Shown in pieces: positions 51,099 through 60,308 of a DNA stretch of 64,000 nt. Where the stretch lies: NCBI RefSeq assembly GCF_027533645.1, contig NZ_JAQAGY010000009.1, positions 1 to 64,000 of the forward strand. The letters run 5' to 3'. The notes beneath the pieces are model-generated. The model saw only the letters and a list, made by a program, of their open reading frames with translations. It was not told where the DNA came from and did no database searches. Source of the stretch: Paenibacillus caseinilyticus. Lineage in GTDB: Bacteria > Bacillota > Bacilli > Paenibacillales > NBRC-103111. The position numbers were made by a program, and so were the translations under genes. Position 1 is the stretch's first letter, and every line of letters starts with the position of its first letter.

Positions 51099-51876
51099 CG
51101 CACGGACCTCCCTCCATCGAAGCCTCGGGTTCTACCGGCGTACCGTCCGCCCGCAACAGAGGTCTGTAATGCCCGGCAATCTTCGCGAGCGAGGCCGGAG
51201 CATAGTGGCAGATGAACGCCCGGCGGAACCGGTCCTTCGACTTGTTCCGGTAGGAGCCGTGGATCAGGTTCCCGTTGAAGAAAAGAACATCCCCCCGTTC
51301 CATCACGGCGGGTACCGCTTGGAGGCCCGCCGGTACCTTGACCAGATGCTTCGTGAACGATTCGTTCTCGTCGGCGAGCTCCGGGCAGACGATCTCGTGT
51401 CCGCTGGTCTGCGGTACGACAAGCAGGCTGCCGTTCTCCTCATCGGCCGCATCCACCGCCGTCCATGCGGCAATGCAGTTGCCCGGCTCCACCTTCAAGT
51501 AGAAGTTATCCTGGTGCAGCGCCTGTCCGCGGGAGCCCGGCGGCTTGTAATAGAACATGCTCTGCGCCGCCAGCGCTTCCTCCCCGTACAGATCTTCTAG
51601 TACGCCAAGCACAGGAGGATGAAGCATGTACCTGCGCGCCGTATCGTTGAAGCGGTGCGGGTGCATGACCCGCGGGTACCGGCTCAGCGGATCACCGCTG
51701 TCTGCGGTCAGGTTCGGCTCAAAATAGCCCGGAACCGTTCCCTTGCCTATCTCCTCGAACGTATGACTGATCTCTGCAAGCTGTTCCTCCGTGAACAGCC
51801 CCTTGACGATCAGATAGCCTTCCCTGACAAACCCGCTGATCTGCTCCTCGGTCAAGGTCTTGCGTGCGTATGCCAT
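51067..51876 (-). CDS. Phytanoyl-CoA dioxygenase (PhyH) family protein
   Basis: 269 residues, ATG 51876 with a GGGGGAAG-type site. Fe(II)/2-oxoglutarate fold: iron ligands HxD in GQALHQDNFYL and distal His in FNGNLIHGSYRNK, 2-oxoglutarate Arg in DRFRRAFICHYAP. Members hydroxylate small molecules. With the downstream TIM-barrel gene and divergent AraC gene it forms a small catabolic or modifying locus of a type frequent in Paenibacillus. Substrate unknown. Confidence 0.88.
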   Translation of the reverse strand: MAYARKTLTEEQISGFVREGYLIVKGLFTEEQLAEISHTFEEIGKGTVPGYFEPNLTADSGDPLSRYPRVMHPHRFNDTARRYMLHPPVLGVLEDLYGEEALAAQSMFYYKPPGSRGQALHQDNFYLKVEPGNCIAAWTAVDAADEENGSLLVVPQTSGHEIVCPELADENESFTKHLVKVPAGLQAVPAVMERGDVLFFNGNLIHGSYRNKSKDRFRRAFICHYAPASLAKIAGHYRPLLRADGTPVEPEASMEGGPCGVEFDALYPH

Positions 51877-52126
51877 CGTAACTTCCCCCTTGGAATGAGA
51901 TTGGGTGTCTCGCGTTCACCGTACTCTCATCTTACGGGGAATCCCCCTCCGATTGAAGCAAGAATCCTGCTGAGGTATGTCACGATCCTGCTGCCGGATT
52001 CGCGATATTCATGAGTTCCAAGGATGCAGCACACTTCGTACTGGCATATTCGTGCTGCCTCGCCTATGATAAAGAGCAGAATAACTTTCCCTCTTCACCG
52101 AAGACGACGAAAGGAGACACCGTGCG

Positions 52127-53014
52127 ATGAAATCCGTTCATAAGCCCTACGCCGGCGTTGCGGAAACCGAGGGGTTGGTACTCGCCGGCCATTTTGACGA
52201 AGGGGACGACTATAGTACGAAGCGCCCGCACGGCCGGGGGGACTGGCTTCTCACCTATACGCTGGGCGGGGAAGGGTATTATGCCGTACCGGACCGGGAA
52301 TTGATCTGCCGCCAAGGGGATATCGTGCTGCTGAAGCCGGGCACGCCGCACCGGTACGGCACGTCGGCGGGACAGCGCTGGCATTTTGTATGGGTTCACT
52401 TCTCCTCCCGGATCATGGAGACAGGCACCCTGCCGGATACGCCCCTGCTCCTCCATCACGTGGGCGATGATTCGACCGGGCAGCGCATCCGCGACGCCTT
52501 CGGAAGGATACTGACCGACTCCATCGGTCGCGGGGAATACTGGCTGGAGCTGTGCGAGCAGGCGGTCCGCGAGGTGCTGCTCCTGCTGGCGCAGACGATG
52601 CACAAGCCGGTCGATCCCCGGGTCCGCTCCGTGCTCCACCTGCTCTCCTCCCGGATGCGCGAAGGGATCCGGATCGACGAAGCCGCCCGTGCGGCAGGAC
52701 TGTCTCCCTCGAGGCTCTCCCACCTCTTCAAGGCAGAGACCGGCCGCTCGATCATCGAGACGCTGAACCGAATGCGGGTAGAGCAGGCAGCCCTGCTCCT
52801 GAAGCATACGGACCGGACAGCGCTGGAGGTTTCGCACGATGTCGGGTTCACGAACTACCATCACTTCGCCGGACAGTTCCGCAAGCATTACGGCACCAAC
52901 CCCAGCACGTACAAAAGCCTTGATCCGCCGCTTCCCCAGGCCCCCCAGTCCCGGCACCTGCCGCAGTCCGATCCCGCAACACTGGAAGATGAACAACAAC
53001 CCGGCCGCCTTTGA
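52127..53014 (+). CDS. AraC family regulator of the PhyH locus
   Basis: 295 residues. N-terminal cupin sensor (GDWLLTYTLGGEGYYAVPDR, VLLKPGTPHRYGTSAGQRWH) of the AraC_binding type; C-terminal double helix-turn-helix (GIRIDEAARAAGLSPSRLSH, ALEVSHDVGFTNYHHFAGQF). Divergent from the PhyH gene with a 250-base region between, so the natural target is that promoter. The C-terminal 30 residues are Pro-rich and dispensable-looking; the stop overlaps a hairpin. Confidence 0.88.
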   Translation: MKSVHKPYAGVAETEGLVLAGHFDEGDDYSTKRPHGRGDWLLTYTLGGEGYYAVPDRELICRQGDIVLLKPGTPHRYGTSAGQRWHFVWVHFSSRIMETGTLPDTPLLLHHVGDDSTGQRIRDAFGRILTDSIGRGEYWLELCEQAVREVLLLLAQTMHKPVDPRVRSVLHLLSSRMREGIRIDEAARAAGLSPSRLSHLFKAETGRSIIETLNRMRVEQAALLLKHTDRTALEVSHDVGFTNYHHFAGQFRKHYGTNPSTYKSLDPPLPQAPQSRHLPQSDPATLEDEQQPGRL

Positions 53015-53026
53015 GGGGGCCGGGTT
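52998..53026 (+). terminator. Hairpin over the stop of the AraC gene
   Basis: AACCCGGCC pairs with GGCCGGGTT over an 11-base loop that contains the stop codon. T-run weak. Confidence 0.45.
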
Positions 53027-53155
53027 CTGCGTGTGGGCATGGGGGAGAATTGCATTTAATATATTCCGATACAATTACTTTACTATAACTTAATTATTCT
53101 CTTATTTAACCTATGGTATATTGTGGTAGAAGACCAATTTGAAGGAGGAATTAGA

Positions 53156-53671
53156 GTGAAAAAAGTAAACTGGTTGCTGGTGCTTAGCATGCTGTCTGTC
53201 CTGCTCTTCGCTGCGCCGTCTGCGTACGCTTTCGGCCCTCCGGTATGCGACAACAACTTCTCGAAAGCAGGAGCGCCGGCAGCGCAGACGGCGGCCGCGT
53301 CCAAGGCTTCTCCGGCGGCCCTGACGGGGAATGTGACTCCGCAGGTTTTTTGCTCCGGCGACTTTGGCTACGCCCGCTTGGATTACGTGTACGGTGGCGG
53401 CGGTTTCGCCTGGAGTGCTTCTCCTGATTCCGGCAGCATATACCGGTTCAGCGGCTCCATTACGGTAATCAATAATACGTCAGGATCGGTAGCAGCCGTA
53501 ATCCCGATCTCCGGCTGGGGAACGGGCAGCGGAAGCGCCTCGGGACTTGCCGATTTTAACGCCGTGAGAGGACAATCGTATACGGCGACACTAAGCGGAC
53601 GAGCCTATGATGCCTCTGGTTACGTTACATCCGTCGCTGAGAATTGCTCCATCCAAGTCTTCCGGCCATAA
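53156..53671 (+). CDS. Secreted small protein, unknown
   Basis: 171 residues from GTG 53156, seven bases after AAGGAGG. Signal peptide (WLLVLSMLSVLLFAAPSAYA). The mature part begins FGPPVCDNNFSKAG, has an Ala-rich stretch, then a glycine-rich beta region (RLDYVYGGGGFAWSASPDSG; SSGSGSASGLADFN-like) and ends VTSVAENCSIQVFRP. Three Cys residues, two possibly paired. I recognise no family. Looks like a single-gene unit. Confidence 0.7.
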   Translation: MKKVNWLLVLSMLSVLLFAAPSAYAFGPPVCDNNFSKAGAPAAQTAAASKASPAALTGNVTPQVFCSGDFGYARLDYVYGGGGFAWSASPDSGSIYRFSGSITVINNTSGSVAAVIPISGWGTGSGSASGLADFNAVRGQSYTATLSGRAYDASGYVTSVAENCSIQVFRP

Positions 53672-53898
53672 TCGCTGCGCCTTTAGGGTGAGATATCCAT
53701 ACCTATAGTTGAACAAAGACGCTTCCACTGCCGCTTCTAACGTGGTTTGGGAGCGTCTTTGCTTGGTTGGTTGGGGGAATGGAGCCGCCTCCGGTACATT
53801 GGGGATGTGATGTACTCCCTCAGTGTAGTCCTATAATCGACCGGGTTCATGACGGCGGATGATTCCCATGCCTTGCCAGCGAAACGGAAGTCCGCTCC
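53672..53898. other. Intergenic, one strong hairpin
   Basis: CAAAGACGCTTCC (53714-53726) pairs with GGGAGCGTCTTTG (53749-53761), one mismatch, but without a clear T-run; probably the terminator of the secreted protein gene. Nothing else assignable. Confidence 0.5.
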
Positions 53899-54573
53899 CT
53901 ACCGCAGAGCCGCCTGCTGCCCTTCCGCCGCCCAGCCAGCGCTGTTGCGGATGAGCCGCCTATAGGCCTCCGGCCGGAAGGAGGCGGCATGATGACCGGG
54001 CTGCAGGTATACTACCCTGCCGAGTCCGTAAGCGTGCTCCCATCCGGCAGGGTGTCTGCGTCCCTCGAATTCGAATTCCAGGAAAATGTTCCGCTCCGTG
54101 AACGGGTCCATTGCGAACAAGTAGGGCTCCTCTTCGAGGGCAAAATCTTCGACGCCCTCCAGCAGGGGATGCCCATCCGCCGTCCCGTAATACCGCAGAT
54201 GCTGATACGGCGGGTGTCCGGTGAACTCGGCGCCGATCATCTGCAGCAGCTCGTAGCTGCTCTGCAGGGAGATCCCGTTGTGGATCACGAGCAGGCCGCC
54301 TCCGCCCGCCACATACCGGAGCAGCCCGGCCGCCTGCTTCTTCGTCACTTCCCTCCTCCAGCAGTCGGTATACGCGATGCACAGCGGGTACTCGGCAGGC
54401 TCCAGCCTCACCAGAACGTCATAATTCTCCGTGGCCATCAGCTCGAACGCTTCTCCGAGGATGCCTTGAAGCTCCGCCTGCGCGGGCTCCAGCGGATGCC
54501 ACGGGGCATCCGTGTAATCACCGAGCAGCAGGGCTTTTGTCTGCGCTTTCTTATCCGATTTCATGTTCTCCAT
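53899..54573 (-). CDS. ThuA-like domain protein
   Basis: 224 residues of one ThuA (trehalose-utilisation, glutamine-amidotransferase-like) domain: TKALLLGDYTDAPWHPLEPA, LRYVAGGGGLLVIHNGISLQ, IGAEFTGHPPYQHLRYYGTA, WEHAYGLGRVVYLQPGHHAA. Family members take part in disaccharide degradation, mechanism unclear. Overlaps nothing; 36 bases after the stop of the upstream SDR gene, so both are one operon. Divergent AraC regulator follows on the other side. Confidence 0.87.
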   Translation of the reverse strand: MENMKSDKKAQTKALLLGDYTDAPWHPLEPAQAELQGILGEAFELMATENYDVLVRLEPAEYPLCIAYTDCWRREVTKKQAAGLLRYVAGGGGLLVIHNGISLQSSYELLQMIGAEFTGHPPYQHLRYYGTADGHPLLEGVEDFALEEEPYLFAMDPFTERNIFLEFEFEGRRHPAGWEHAYGLGRVVYLQPGHHAASFRPEAYRRLIRNSAGWAAEGQQAALR

Positions 54574-54609
54574 TCGTTATTCCGCCTCCCCCATGTTCCT
54601 CTTGTCTGG

Positions 54610-55341
54610 TTACCAAGGCAGCTCCCTGCCTGTGTCCGCCTCCACGTAGATCGGCTGCTCCCGGATGTCCCCTCCGCGCTCATCGATCCGCCTAAGAATA
54701 TTCTCTGCCGCTTCCTGCGGGGTATAAGTGCCCTCGTCGTTCCAGCCGCCGCTCATATAGGTCTTCACCCAGCCGGGATGAAGCAGCAGCACGCGTCCCC
54801 CATCCTTCCGAATCCGGTTATGGATGAGGCTCGATCCCATATTCAGCGCCGCTTTGGCCATACAGTAGCCGAACCACGCGTCGCGGTAATTCTGCCCGAT
54901 GCTCCCGGCTTCCGAGGAGATGTTGACGATCAGCCTGCCGCCGTTCATCAGGGGCCTGATCAAGGCATTGGACATGCGGATGGCCCCCAAGGCCGTCACA
55001 TTATACACCCGCTGCACTTCGTCAAAATCGATCGCACCCTCGATCGCAGCCGAAGTATCACCGAGTATCGCCGCGTTGTTGATGAGCAGATCCAGTTTAT
55101 CGGTCCGGCTCCGGATATAACCGGCCGCCAGCCTGACGCTCTCGTCGCTGCCGACATCCAGCCGGAAGGGATGCAGCCTGCCCGGATGGGCCTCCCCCAG
55201 CCGCTGTATCTCCGGATGATGCCCTGCCTCTGCAAGGCCGCCCGCATATACGGTATCCCCTGCGTGCAGCAGGGTCTCCGCCAGCGCCAGACCTACTCCC
55301 CTGTCGGTTCCGGTAATACATACCACCCGCTTCTCCGCCAT
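54610..55341 (-). CDS. Short-chain dehydrogenase/reductase
   Basis: 243 residues. Classical SDR: cofactor motif TGTDRGVG near residue 10, NNAAIL, active-site Ser in VNISSEAGSIGQ, and YxxxK in WFGYCMAKAALNMG. Likely NAD(P)-dependent oxidoreduction of a sugar or alcohol. Operon with ThuA and divergent from an AraC regulator, which supports a role in carbohydrate metabolism. Substrate unknown. Confidence 0.9.
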   Translation of the reverse strand: MAEKRVVCITGTDRGVGLALAETLLHAGDTVYAGGLAEAGHHPEIQRLGEAHPGRLHPFRLDVGSDESVRLAAGYIRSRTDKLDLLINNAAILGDTSAAIEGAIDFDEVQRVYNVTALGAIRMSNALIRPLMNGGRLIVNISSEAGSIGQNYRDAWFGYCMAKAALNMGSSLIHNRIRKDGGRVLLLHPGWVKTYMSGGWNDEGTYTPQEAAENILRRIDERGGDIREQPIYVEADTGRELPW

Positions 55342-55502
55342 CCCCCTATGCCTCCGTTCCAGCTTCGGCCCTACTTTGGCTTCGCTCCTTTCATCTTAGG
55401 ACACCGGCAGCCTCCCGGACATAACCCAATGGAAGGCAAATATAGTATAATGTCTTTATCTGTATGCGCCTTCACAACGAAACCAGGGGAGGGAACCTGT
55501 CC

Positions 55503-56348
55503 ATGCGAACCCAGCGGCTGACGAACCACTATGTGAATTCCTGTCAGGATATCCAATTCTACTATGCCGGGACGGAAGCGTGCGAACCCGGCCACGCCTG
55601 GGGCCCCGGGGTCAAGGATCATTATAAAATCTTCTACGTGCACTCCGGCAGAGGCACCTTCCGTACCTCCAACATGAACTATCCCCTTACGCAGGGCGAA
55701 GGCTTCTTCATGGTGCCAGGGGAGCTGTACGCCTACGAGGCGGACCTGGAAGATCCCTGGACTTATTCCTGGGTCGCCTTCAACGGCGGAGCCGTGGAGA
55801 CCTATCTGCAGCAGGCCGGGCTCTCCGGCGAGCGTCCCCTGTTCACCTGCCCGCAGGACGGGCCCATCCGCCAGAGCCTCCAAGGCATGCTGGAGGCCGA
55901 CCAGACCAGCTGGAGCAAGCCGCTGCGCATGACGGCCGCCCTCTACTCGTTCCTCGCGATCGTGATGGATTCGGTGCAGACGGCGCCGAAGGATCCTTAC
56001 CGCAGCTCCATGCAATCACACTACGTCGCCCAGGCGCTCGAATTCATCGAGACGAACTACTCCCGTCCCGTCTCCATCGGGGATCTGGCCCAGTCGCTCG
56101 GATTGAACCGCAAGTACATCGCCAGCCTGTTCAAATCGGCCGTGGGCATTCCCCCGCAGCAGTACCTGTGCCGCTACCGGATGCAGAAAGCTCGGGATCT
56201 CATGAAGAGCCCCCTCTCGATCAAAGAAATCTCTTATTCCGTAGGCTACAGCGACCAGCTTATCTTCTCCCGCATGTTCAAAAAAACATACGGCTTTGCC
56301 CCCCGGGAATACCGTCAGAGGGCCGGAGGCATCAAGCCCCTCCGGTGA
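55503..56348 (+). CDS. AraC family regulator of the SDR-ThuA locus
   Basis: 281 residues from ATG 55503 (GGGGAGGG upstream; frame open to 55464). N-terminal cupin sensor (KIFYVHSGRGTFRTSNMNYP, GEGFFMVPGELYAYEADLED); C-terminal AraC domain (RPVSIGDLAQSLGLNRKYIA, IKEISYSVGYSDQLIFSRMF). This is the YesN/MsmR-type carbohydrate regulator of Paenibacillus. Faces the SDR gene across 160 bases. Confidence 0.9.
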   Translation: MRTQRLTNHYVNSCQDIQFYYAGTEACEPGHAWGPGVKDHYKIFYVHSGRGTFRTSNMNYPLTQGEGFFMVPGELYAYEADLEDPWTYSWVAFNGGAVETYLQQAGLSGERPLFTCPQDGPIRQSLQGMLEADQTSWSKPLRMTAALYSFLAIVMDSVQTAPKDPYRSSMQSHYVAQALEFIETNYSRPVSIGDLAQSLGLNRKYIASLFKSAVGIPPQQYLCRYRMQKARDLMKSPLSIKEISYSVGYSDQLIFSRMFKKTYGFAPREYRQRAGGIKPLR

Positions 56349-56506
56349 TACGGCTCCAAGCTGGTATATATACGCCCTCCTTGGTGCCCGCCCGGCCCAT
56401 CCTCGCGCTCCTCTGTCCTCTCCCGCCAACAAGCTTCCTGCCCGGCCCGGCGAATGGCATTCCCCTTCCCGATCTAGTACACTGGAAGGATAAGGAGTGG
56501 ATTGCC

Positions 56507-56920
56507 GTGACGAAACGAACATTTACCCTGGAAGAAGCCAACGCGATGCTTCCCGAGCTCCGGGAGGAACTGTCTAAGCTGCAGGCTCTGGTCAAACAAT
56601 TCGAGGAAATCTATCAGGAGCTGAAGAGCCGCAAAGCCCAGCATCACGCAACGCCAGCTGGGCTGCAGGAGGGGGGCGATCCCTTCTTCGAGCTCGAAGG
56701 GCAGCTGGAGTTCCTGCGGCTTGAAGCAGATCTCTTCATGGATAACTTTACTCGCAAAGGCGTGCTCCTCAAGATGATCAAGCCCGGCCTGATCGACTTC
56801 CCCGCGGTAGTCGATGGAGAGGACGTACTCATCTGCTGGAAAGAAGGCGAAGAGCGCATCACGCATTATCATGGCTGGCACGACGGGTTTGCGGGCCGTA
56901 AGCCTCATCCGGGAGCCTGA
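56507..56920 (+). CDS. DUF2203 family protein
   Basis: 137 residues from GTG 56507 with AAGGAG nine bases upstream. Begins MTKRTFTLEEANAMLPELRE, helical, then FELEGQLEFLRLEADLFMDN and the conserved LKMIKPGLIDFPAVVDGEDV, LICWKEGEERITHYHGWHDG, the DUF2203 signature. Function unknown. A terminator follows at 56996. Confidence 0.85.
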   Translation: MTKRTFTLEEANAMLPELREELSKLQALVKQFEEIYQELKSRKAQHHATPAGLQEGGDPFFELEGQLEFLRLEADLFMDNFTRKGVLLKMIKPGLIDFPAVVDGEDVLICWKEGEERITHYHGWHDGFAGRKPHPGA

Positions 56921-56995
56921 TTGGCGGAGCGGGCATCTATCGTGCGGCTGCTCCATCCGCTGCTCATGGCAGCGGACCGGCAGGCAGTACACATA

Positions 56996-57038
56996 GAAGG
57001 GGGGAGCCTGCCGCTGAAGCGGTAAGCTCCCCCCTTCT
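56996..57038. terminator. Bidirectional terminator between DUF2203 and xylanase genes
   Basis: AAGGGGGGAGC pairs with GCTCCCCCCTT around a small inner CCGC/GCGG stem. T-rich flank on the plus strand; serves both convergent genes. Confidence 0.8.
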
Positions 57039-57053
57039 CGCATTCCTGCGGGA

Positions 57054-60000
57054 TTAATGCGTAACCAGCTGCAGAGCACCGAACTTCGAGGTGTTCGTAT
57101 AGGAGAGGCCGGACGGATCGTTCCACACCGCGACAGTATCCCTTGTTCCGTCGCCGTCCCCGTCGTTATTCACCTGGAAGTCGAAGCCGATCACCCGGCC
57201 CCGGGCCGCGTCCGGCAGAGCGAGCGCCGCTTCGACGATGTACCCGCCAGGCACAGGGGTGACGCGCGAGCTGATCTTCTCCGCCGAGGCGGCTCCGCCG
57301 AAGCTCAGGACATTCTTGAAGTTCACCCGGAACTGTCCGTCGTCGGGCTCGTATACCGCGCTCCGGTGATGGTTCGGGTCGAGGAACAGCTCGATGGAAT
57401 CCTGCTGGTGGGCCTGGGCCGAGGCATCGCTGAGCAGCGCATCCTCCACCTCGGCCCATACGTACAGGTGCCCTTCATCCCAGAGCAGCTTCGCCCTGCC
57501 GGCGGCTCCCCCCGTCCCCTGCACCCATACGCCAGTGGAGACGTTCTTCGCCGAATTCCAGATCCGGTCCTTCTTCCCGTCGATGACCGGCGTCCCCTTG
57601 GTCACAGACTGCACAGATACCGCCTTCGCGAGCGTGAGGCTGCCGAATTTGGATGTATCCGTATCCTGGCTGCGAGTAGAATCATTCCAAGAGACGACGC
57701 CGGCCGTGTCGGCATCGGTCACCCGGATATCGAAGCCTTTTTTCACTCCGACAGCCCCCTTCGTGATCGGCACCTTCGCCTCGAACCGGTAGCCTCCCTC
57801 CACTTCCTTCACCTTGAACTTCACCCGCGGATCCGGCTTCCCGGAGCGCTTCAGCACGTAATGCTTGTCATCCGCTTCATAGGCCGGCGTCTTCGCATGG
57901 TTGTCGTCGATGAAGAGCTCCACCATATCCCCCTTGGACCGCGAGCTGTCGCGGATCTCTCCGAGCACATACAAGGAATCTCCATGCCACAACGTCCTGA
58001 AGGTGCCGCCGACCGGATCTCCCTTCAGCTCGAAGGGCTGCTGCGTGCTCCATACGAGATCCGCTTTGCCGTCGATCTCCGGTTTGCCCTGCGCCACATC
58101 TCCCTGCTGAATGCTCACCGGCAGCTTCGACGGATCCACCAGACCCCAGTAAGCGGGCTTCGCCTGCAGCTGCTCGTCGAAGAGCAGCGGGAGATCGGTG
58201 CGCGTGATCGGGAACGTCTTCAGCCACGTATTATCGTCCGCCATCCCCCAGAATACCACCGAAGAGATGTAAGCCTTCAGCCGGACGAACTCCGCCATAA
58301 GCTCCTTGTAGCGGTACCCCTGCTTCACAAGCAGCTCCTGAGGCACAGGATCGTATTTATCCGTATCATTGCCATACACGGTCACATCGAGCTCCGTGAT
58401 CTGGTTGTCGAGGCCGAGCTTCCCGAACATCTCGATGGAAGCCCCGATCTGGGCGATCGACGGCGAGTCGATGCGGATATGCGTCTGGTGTCCCACTCCG
58501 TCGACCGGCACGCCTTCCTCCAGCAGTTCCTTCACCAGGTTATAGAGCTCCTGCGCCTTCCTCGGCGAGTGGGTGTTGTAGTCGTTAATATAGAGCTTCG
58601 TGCCGGCCGGTGCATATTTGCGCGCATAGCGGAACGCTTCCTTGATATAATCCTTGCCTGCGATCTGGTACCACTTGCTGTTACGCAGCCCTTGCGTATC
58701 GTCGATGACTTCGTTCACCACATCATAGCCGTACACATCCGTGCCGAAGTGCTCCACCACCGTCTTGATGTGCGTCTCCATGCGCTTCAGCAGCAGCTCC
58801 TTGTTCGCCTGCCGCTTCGCGGGGTCCGTCTCTTCCGTCATCTCCCTGCCGTCCGCATCCTTGAAGAACCAGGATGGGGTCTGGCTGTGCCACACCAGCG
58901 TGTGGCCGCGTACCTTCATGCCGTTCGCTTTCGCGAAAGCGACCACCCGGTCCGCGTTCTCGAAAGTGAAGGTGCCCTCCACCGGCTGGGTGTAGTCAGG
59001 CTTCATTACGTTGCCCGCTACTACCGCGTTAAAATGCTTCTTGAGCAGCTCCCCGTGCTGCCCCTCGGTCTCGAACGGTTCGATGGCTGCGCCGATGCCG
59101 TTCGGAAAGTCCGCCTGGTACCGCTCATAAAGGTTCGGAATGTCCTTCTGGATACCGATCGGCGCAATGTAGGAGAGCGAGAAGTCGTCGAGGTAGAAGG
59201 AAGCCTTCCCGTCCGCTGACTCCACGTACAAGTCCAAGGTATCCGCCGTATTCCTCAATTGGTAGTCGCCCGTCAATTGAACCCAGCCGTCTGCGGTTAC
59301 CGCCGTGCTGCCGACAATCGTATCGTAGCTGTTCGTCCCCTGGTACCCGCGCTCCAGGCTGAGCCGCAGCTGTGCGGGAGCTTCGCCCGGAGCCAGCTTC
59401 ACCCATACGGAGAATTTGTATTTGCTGTCCTTGTGAACCTTGCCGAGCATGCTGCGTTTCGGCCCGAAGTACGCGCCTTCGCGCGCCGTGGTCAAGAGGC
59501 TGTACGCGCCCGAATGCGCCGTGTCCGTTACCGCGTTCACAGCCTCGCTGCCGATGCGGGGAGCCCAGCCCTGCGGCGTACCGTCTTCGAAGTCCGATGA
59601 CAGGCCGGTCTGGTCATTGTCCGCCGGCGTCACCATCTGGATCGCGAGGTCATCGATCAGGATGTCTTCCGCAGCGTCCGAGCTCTCGACATAGAGCGTC
59701 AGCCCGTCCATCTCCTGCGTGAACGAGTAGCTTCCCTTGAGCTGAATCCAATCCGCAGCCGTCACGGAAGATGAGGCTACGGTAATATAGCCGGTCGTAC
59801 CGCCCGCAGGCTTCTGTTCCATCGAGAGCTTGACTGTGCCGGCCGGGCCGCCGGCATGCTGCGGGAGCTTCACATAGCCCGAGATCTCGTAGACCGCGCC
59901 TTTCTTCAAGAGGCCCGAGACGTTCAGGCTCGGCCCGTGCCATGCGGCCGTCCGCCCCGCCGTCTTCAAGCTGTAAGTCGCCGACACGACGCTCTCGCTC

Positions 60001-60248
60001 GTGAGGCCCAGCGTCACCCCGCCCCTCGGGGCCCAGCCCTGCAGCGTACCGTCATCGAAGCTGTAGCTGTACGAGTCGAGCCCAGGTGCCACAGTAGAAG
60101 GCGCAGCAGGGGCAGCTGCCGGGGCAAGTCCGGCAGAAGCGCCCTGCGAATCGGCCGCGCGGACGGTGACAGGCCCCTGCGGAAGCAGGAGCGAGACCGA
60201 CAGGAGCGCGGCGGTCAAGAGGCGGGATGATTTCGATAAGAATGACAT
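57054..60248 (-). CDS. Multidomain GH10 endo-1,4-beta-xylanase (CBM22-CBM22-GH10-CBM9-CBM9)
   Basis: 1064 residues, secreted (LLTAALLSVSLLLPQGPVTVRA). Two CBM22 modules (about 55-205 and 215-365; each opens with DDGTLQGWAPRGG or EDGTPQGWAPRIG), a GH10 barrel (about 375-715), then two CBM9-like modules (about 730-890 and 900-1064). Catalytic residues are intact: acid/base Glu513 in DVVNEVIDD and nucleophile Glu619 in ITELDV; substrate motif WHSQTPSWFF present. No SLH module, so released or wall-associated by binding to xylan. A cre box at the start of transcription shows catabolite repression. The neighbouring acetyl-xylan esterase adds deacetylation. Confidence 0.95.
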   Translation of the reverse strand: MSFLSKSSRLLTAALLSVSLLLPQGPVTVRAADSQGASAGLAPAAAPAAPSTVAPGLDSYSYSFDDGTLQGWAPRGGVTLGLTSESVVSATYSLKTAGRTAAWHGPSLNVSGLLKKGAVYEISGYVKLPQHAGGPAGTVKLSMEQKPAGGTTGYITVASSSVTAADWIQLKGSYSFTQEMDGLTLYVESSDAAEDILIDDLAIQMVTPADNDQTGLSSDFEDGTPQGWAPRIGSEAVNAVTDTAHSGAYSLLTTAREGAYFGPKRSMLGKVHKDSKYKFSVWVKLAPGEAPAQLRLSLERGYQGTNSYDTIVGSTAVTADGWVQLTGDYQLRNTADTLDLYVESADGKASFYLDDFSLSYIAPIGIQKDIPNLYERYQADFPNGIGAAIEPFETEGQHGELLKKHFNAVVAGNVMKPDYTQPVEGTFTFENADRVVAFAKANGMKVRGHTLVWHSQTPSWFFKDADGREMTEETDPAKRQANKELLLKRMETHIKTVVEHFGTDVYGYDVVNEVIDDTQGLRNSKWYQIAGKDYIKEAFRYARKYAPAGTKLYINDYNTHSPRKAQELYNLVKELLEEGVPVDGVGHQTHIRIDSPSIAQIGASIEMFGKLGLDNQITELDVTVYGNDTDKYDPVPQELLVKQGYRYKELMAEFVRLKAYISSVVFWGMADDNTWLKTFPITRTDLPLLFDEQLQAKPAYWGLVDPSKLPVSIQQGDVAQGKPEIDGKADLVWSTQQPFELKGDPVGGTFRTLWHGDSLYVLGEIRDSSRSKGDMVELFIDDNHAKTPAYEADDKHYVLKRSGKPDPRVKFKVKEVEGGYRFEAKVPITKGAVGVKKGFDIRVTDADTAGVVSWNDSTRSQDTDTSKFGSLTLAKAVSVQSVTKGTPVIDGKKDRIWNSAKNVSTGVWVQGTGGAAGRAKLLWDEGHLYVWAEVEDALLSDASAQAHQQDSIELFLDPNHHRSAVYEPDDGQFRVNFKNVLSFGGAASAEKISSRVTPVPGGYIVEAALALPDAARGRVIGFDFQVNNDGDGDGTRDTVAVWNDPSGLSYTNTSKFGALQLVTH

Positions 60249-60281
60249 AATATCCTCCCTTGCGAATGGTTATTCTCTTTC

Positions 60282-60297
60282 TTGCAATCGCTTGCAA
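60282..60297 (-). promoter_or_regulatory. Catabolite-responsive element (cre) of the xylanase gene
   Basis: Minus strand TTGCAAGCGATTGCAA fits the consensus WTGNAANCGNWNNCAW at every position. It overlaps the expected transcription start, the usual place for CcpA repression. Confidence 0.85.
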
Positions 60298-60302
60298 AAA
60301 AG

Positions 60303-60308
60303 ATTATA
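60303..60308 (-). promoter_or_regulatory. -10 element of the xylanase promoter
   Basis: Exact TATAAT on the minus strand; no good -35 is visible at 16-18 bases upstream, which suggests help from an activator. The remaining bases to 60548 show no gene. Confidence 0.55.

Noticed and set aside
57057-59219. 720-codon open frame antisense to the xylanase
   Set aside because: Basic, His/Arg/Leu-rich translation typical of an antisense shadow; xylanase domains are unambiguous on the minus strand.
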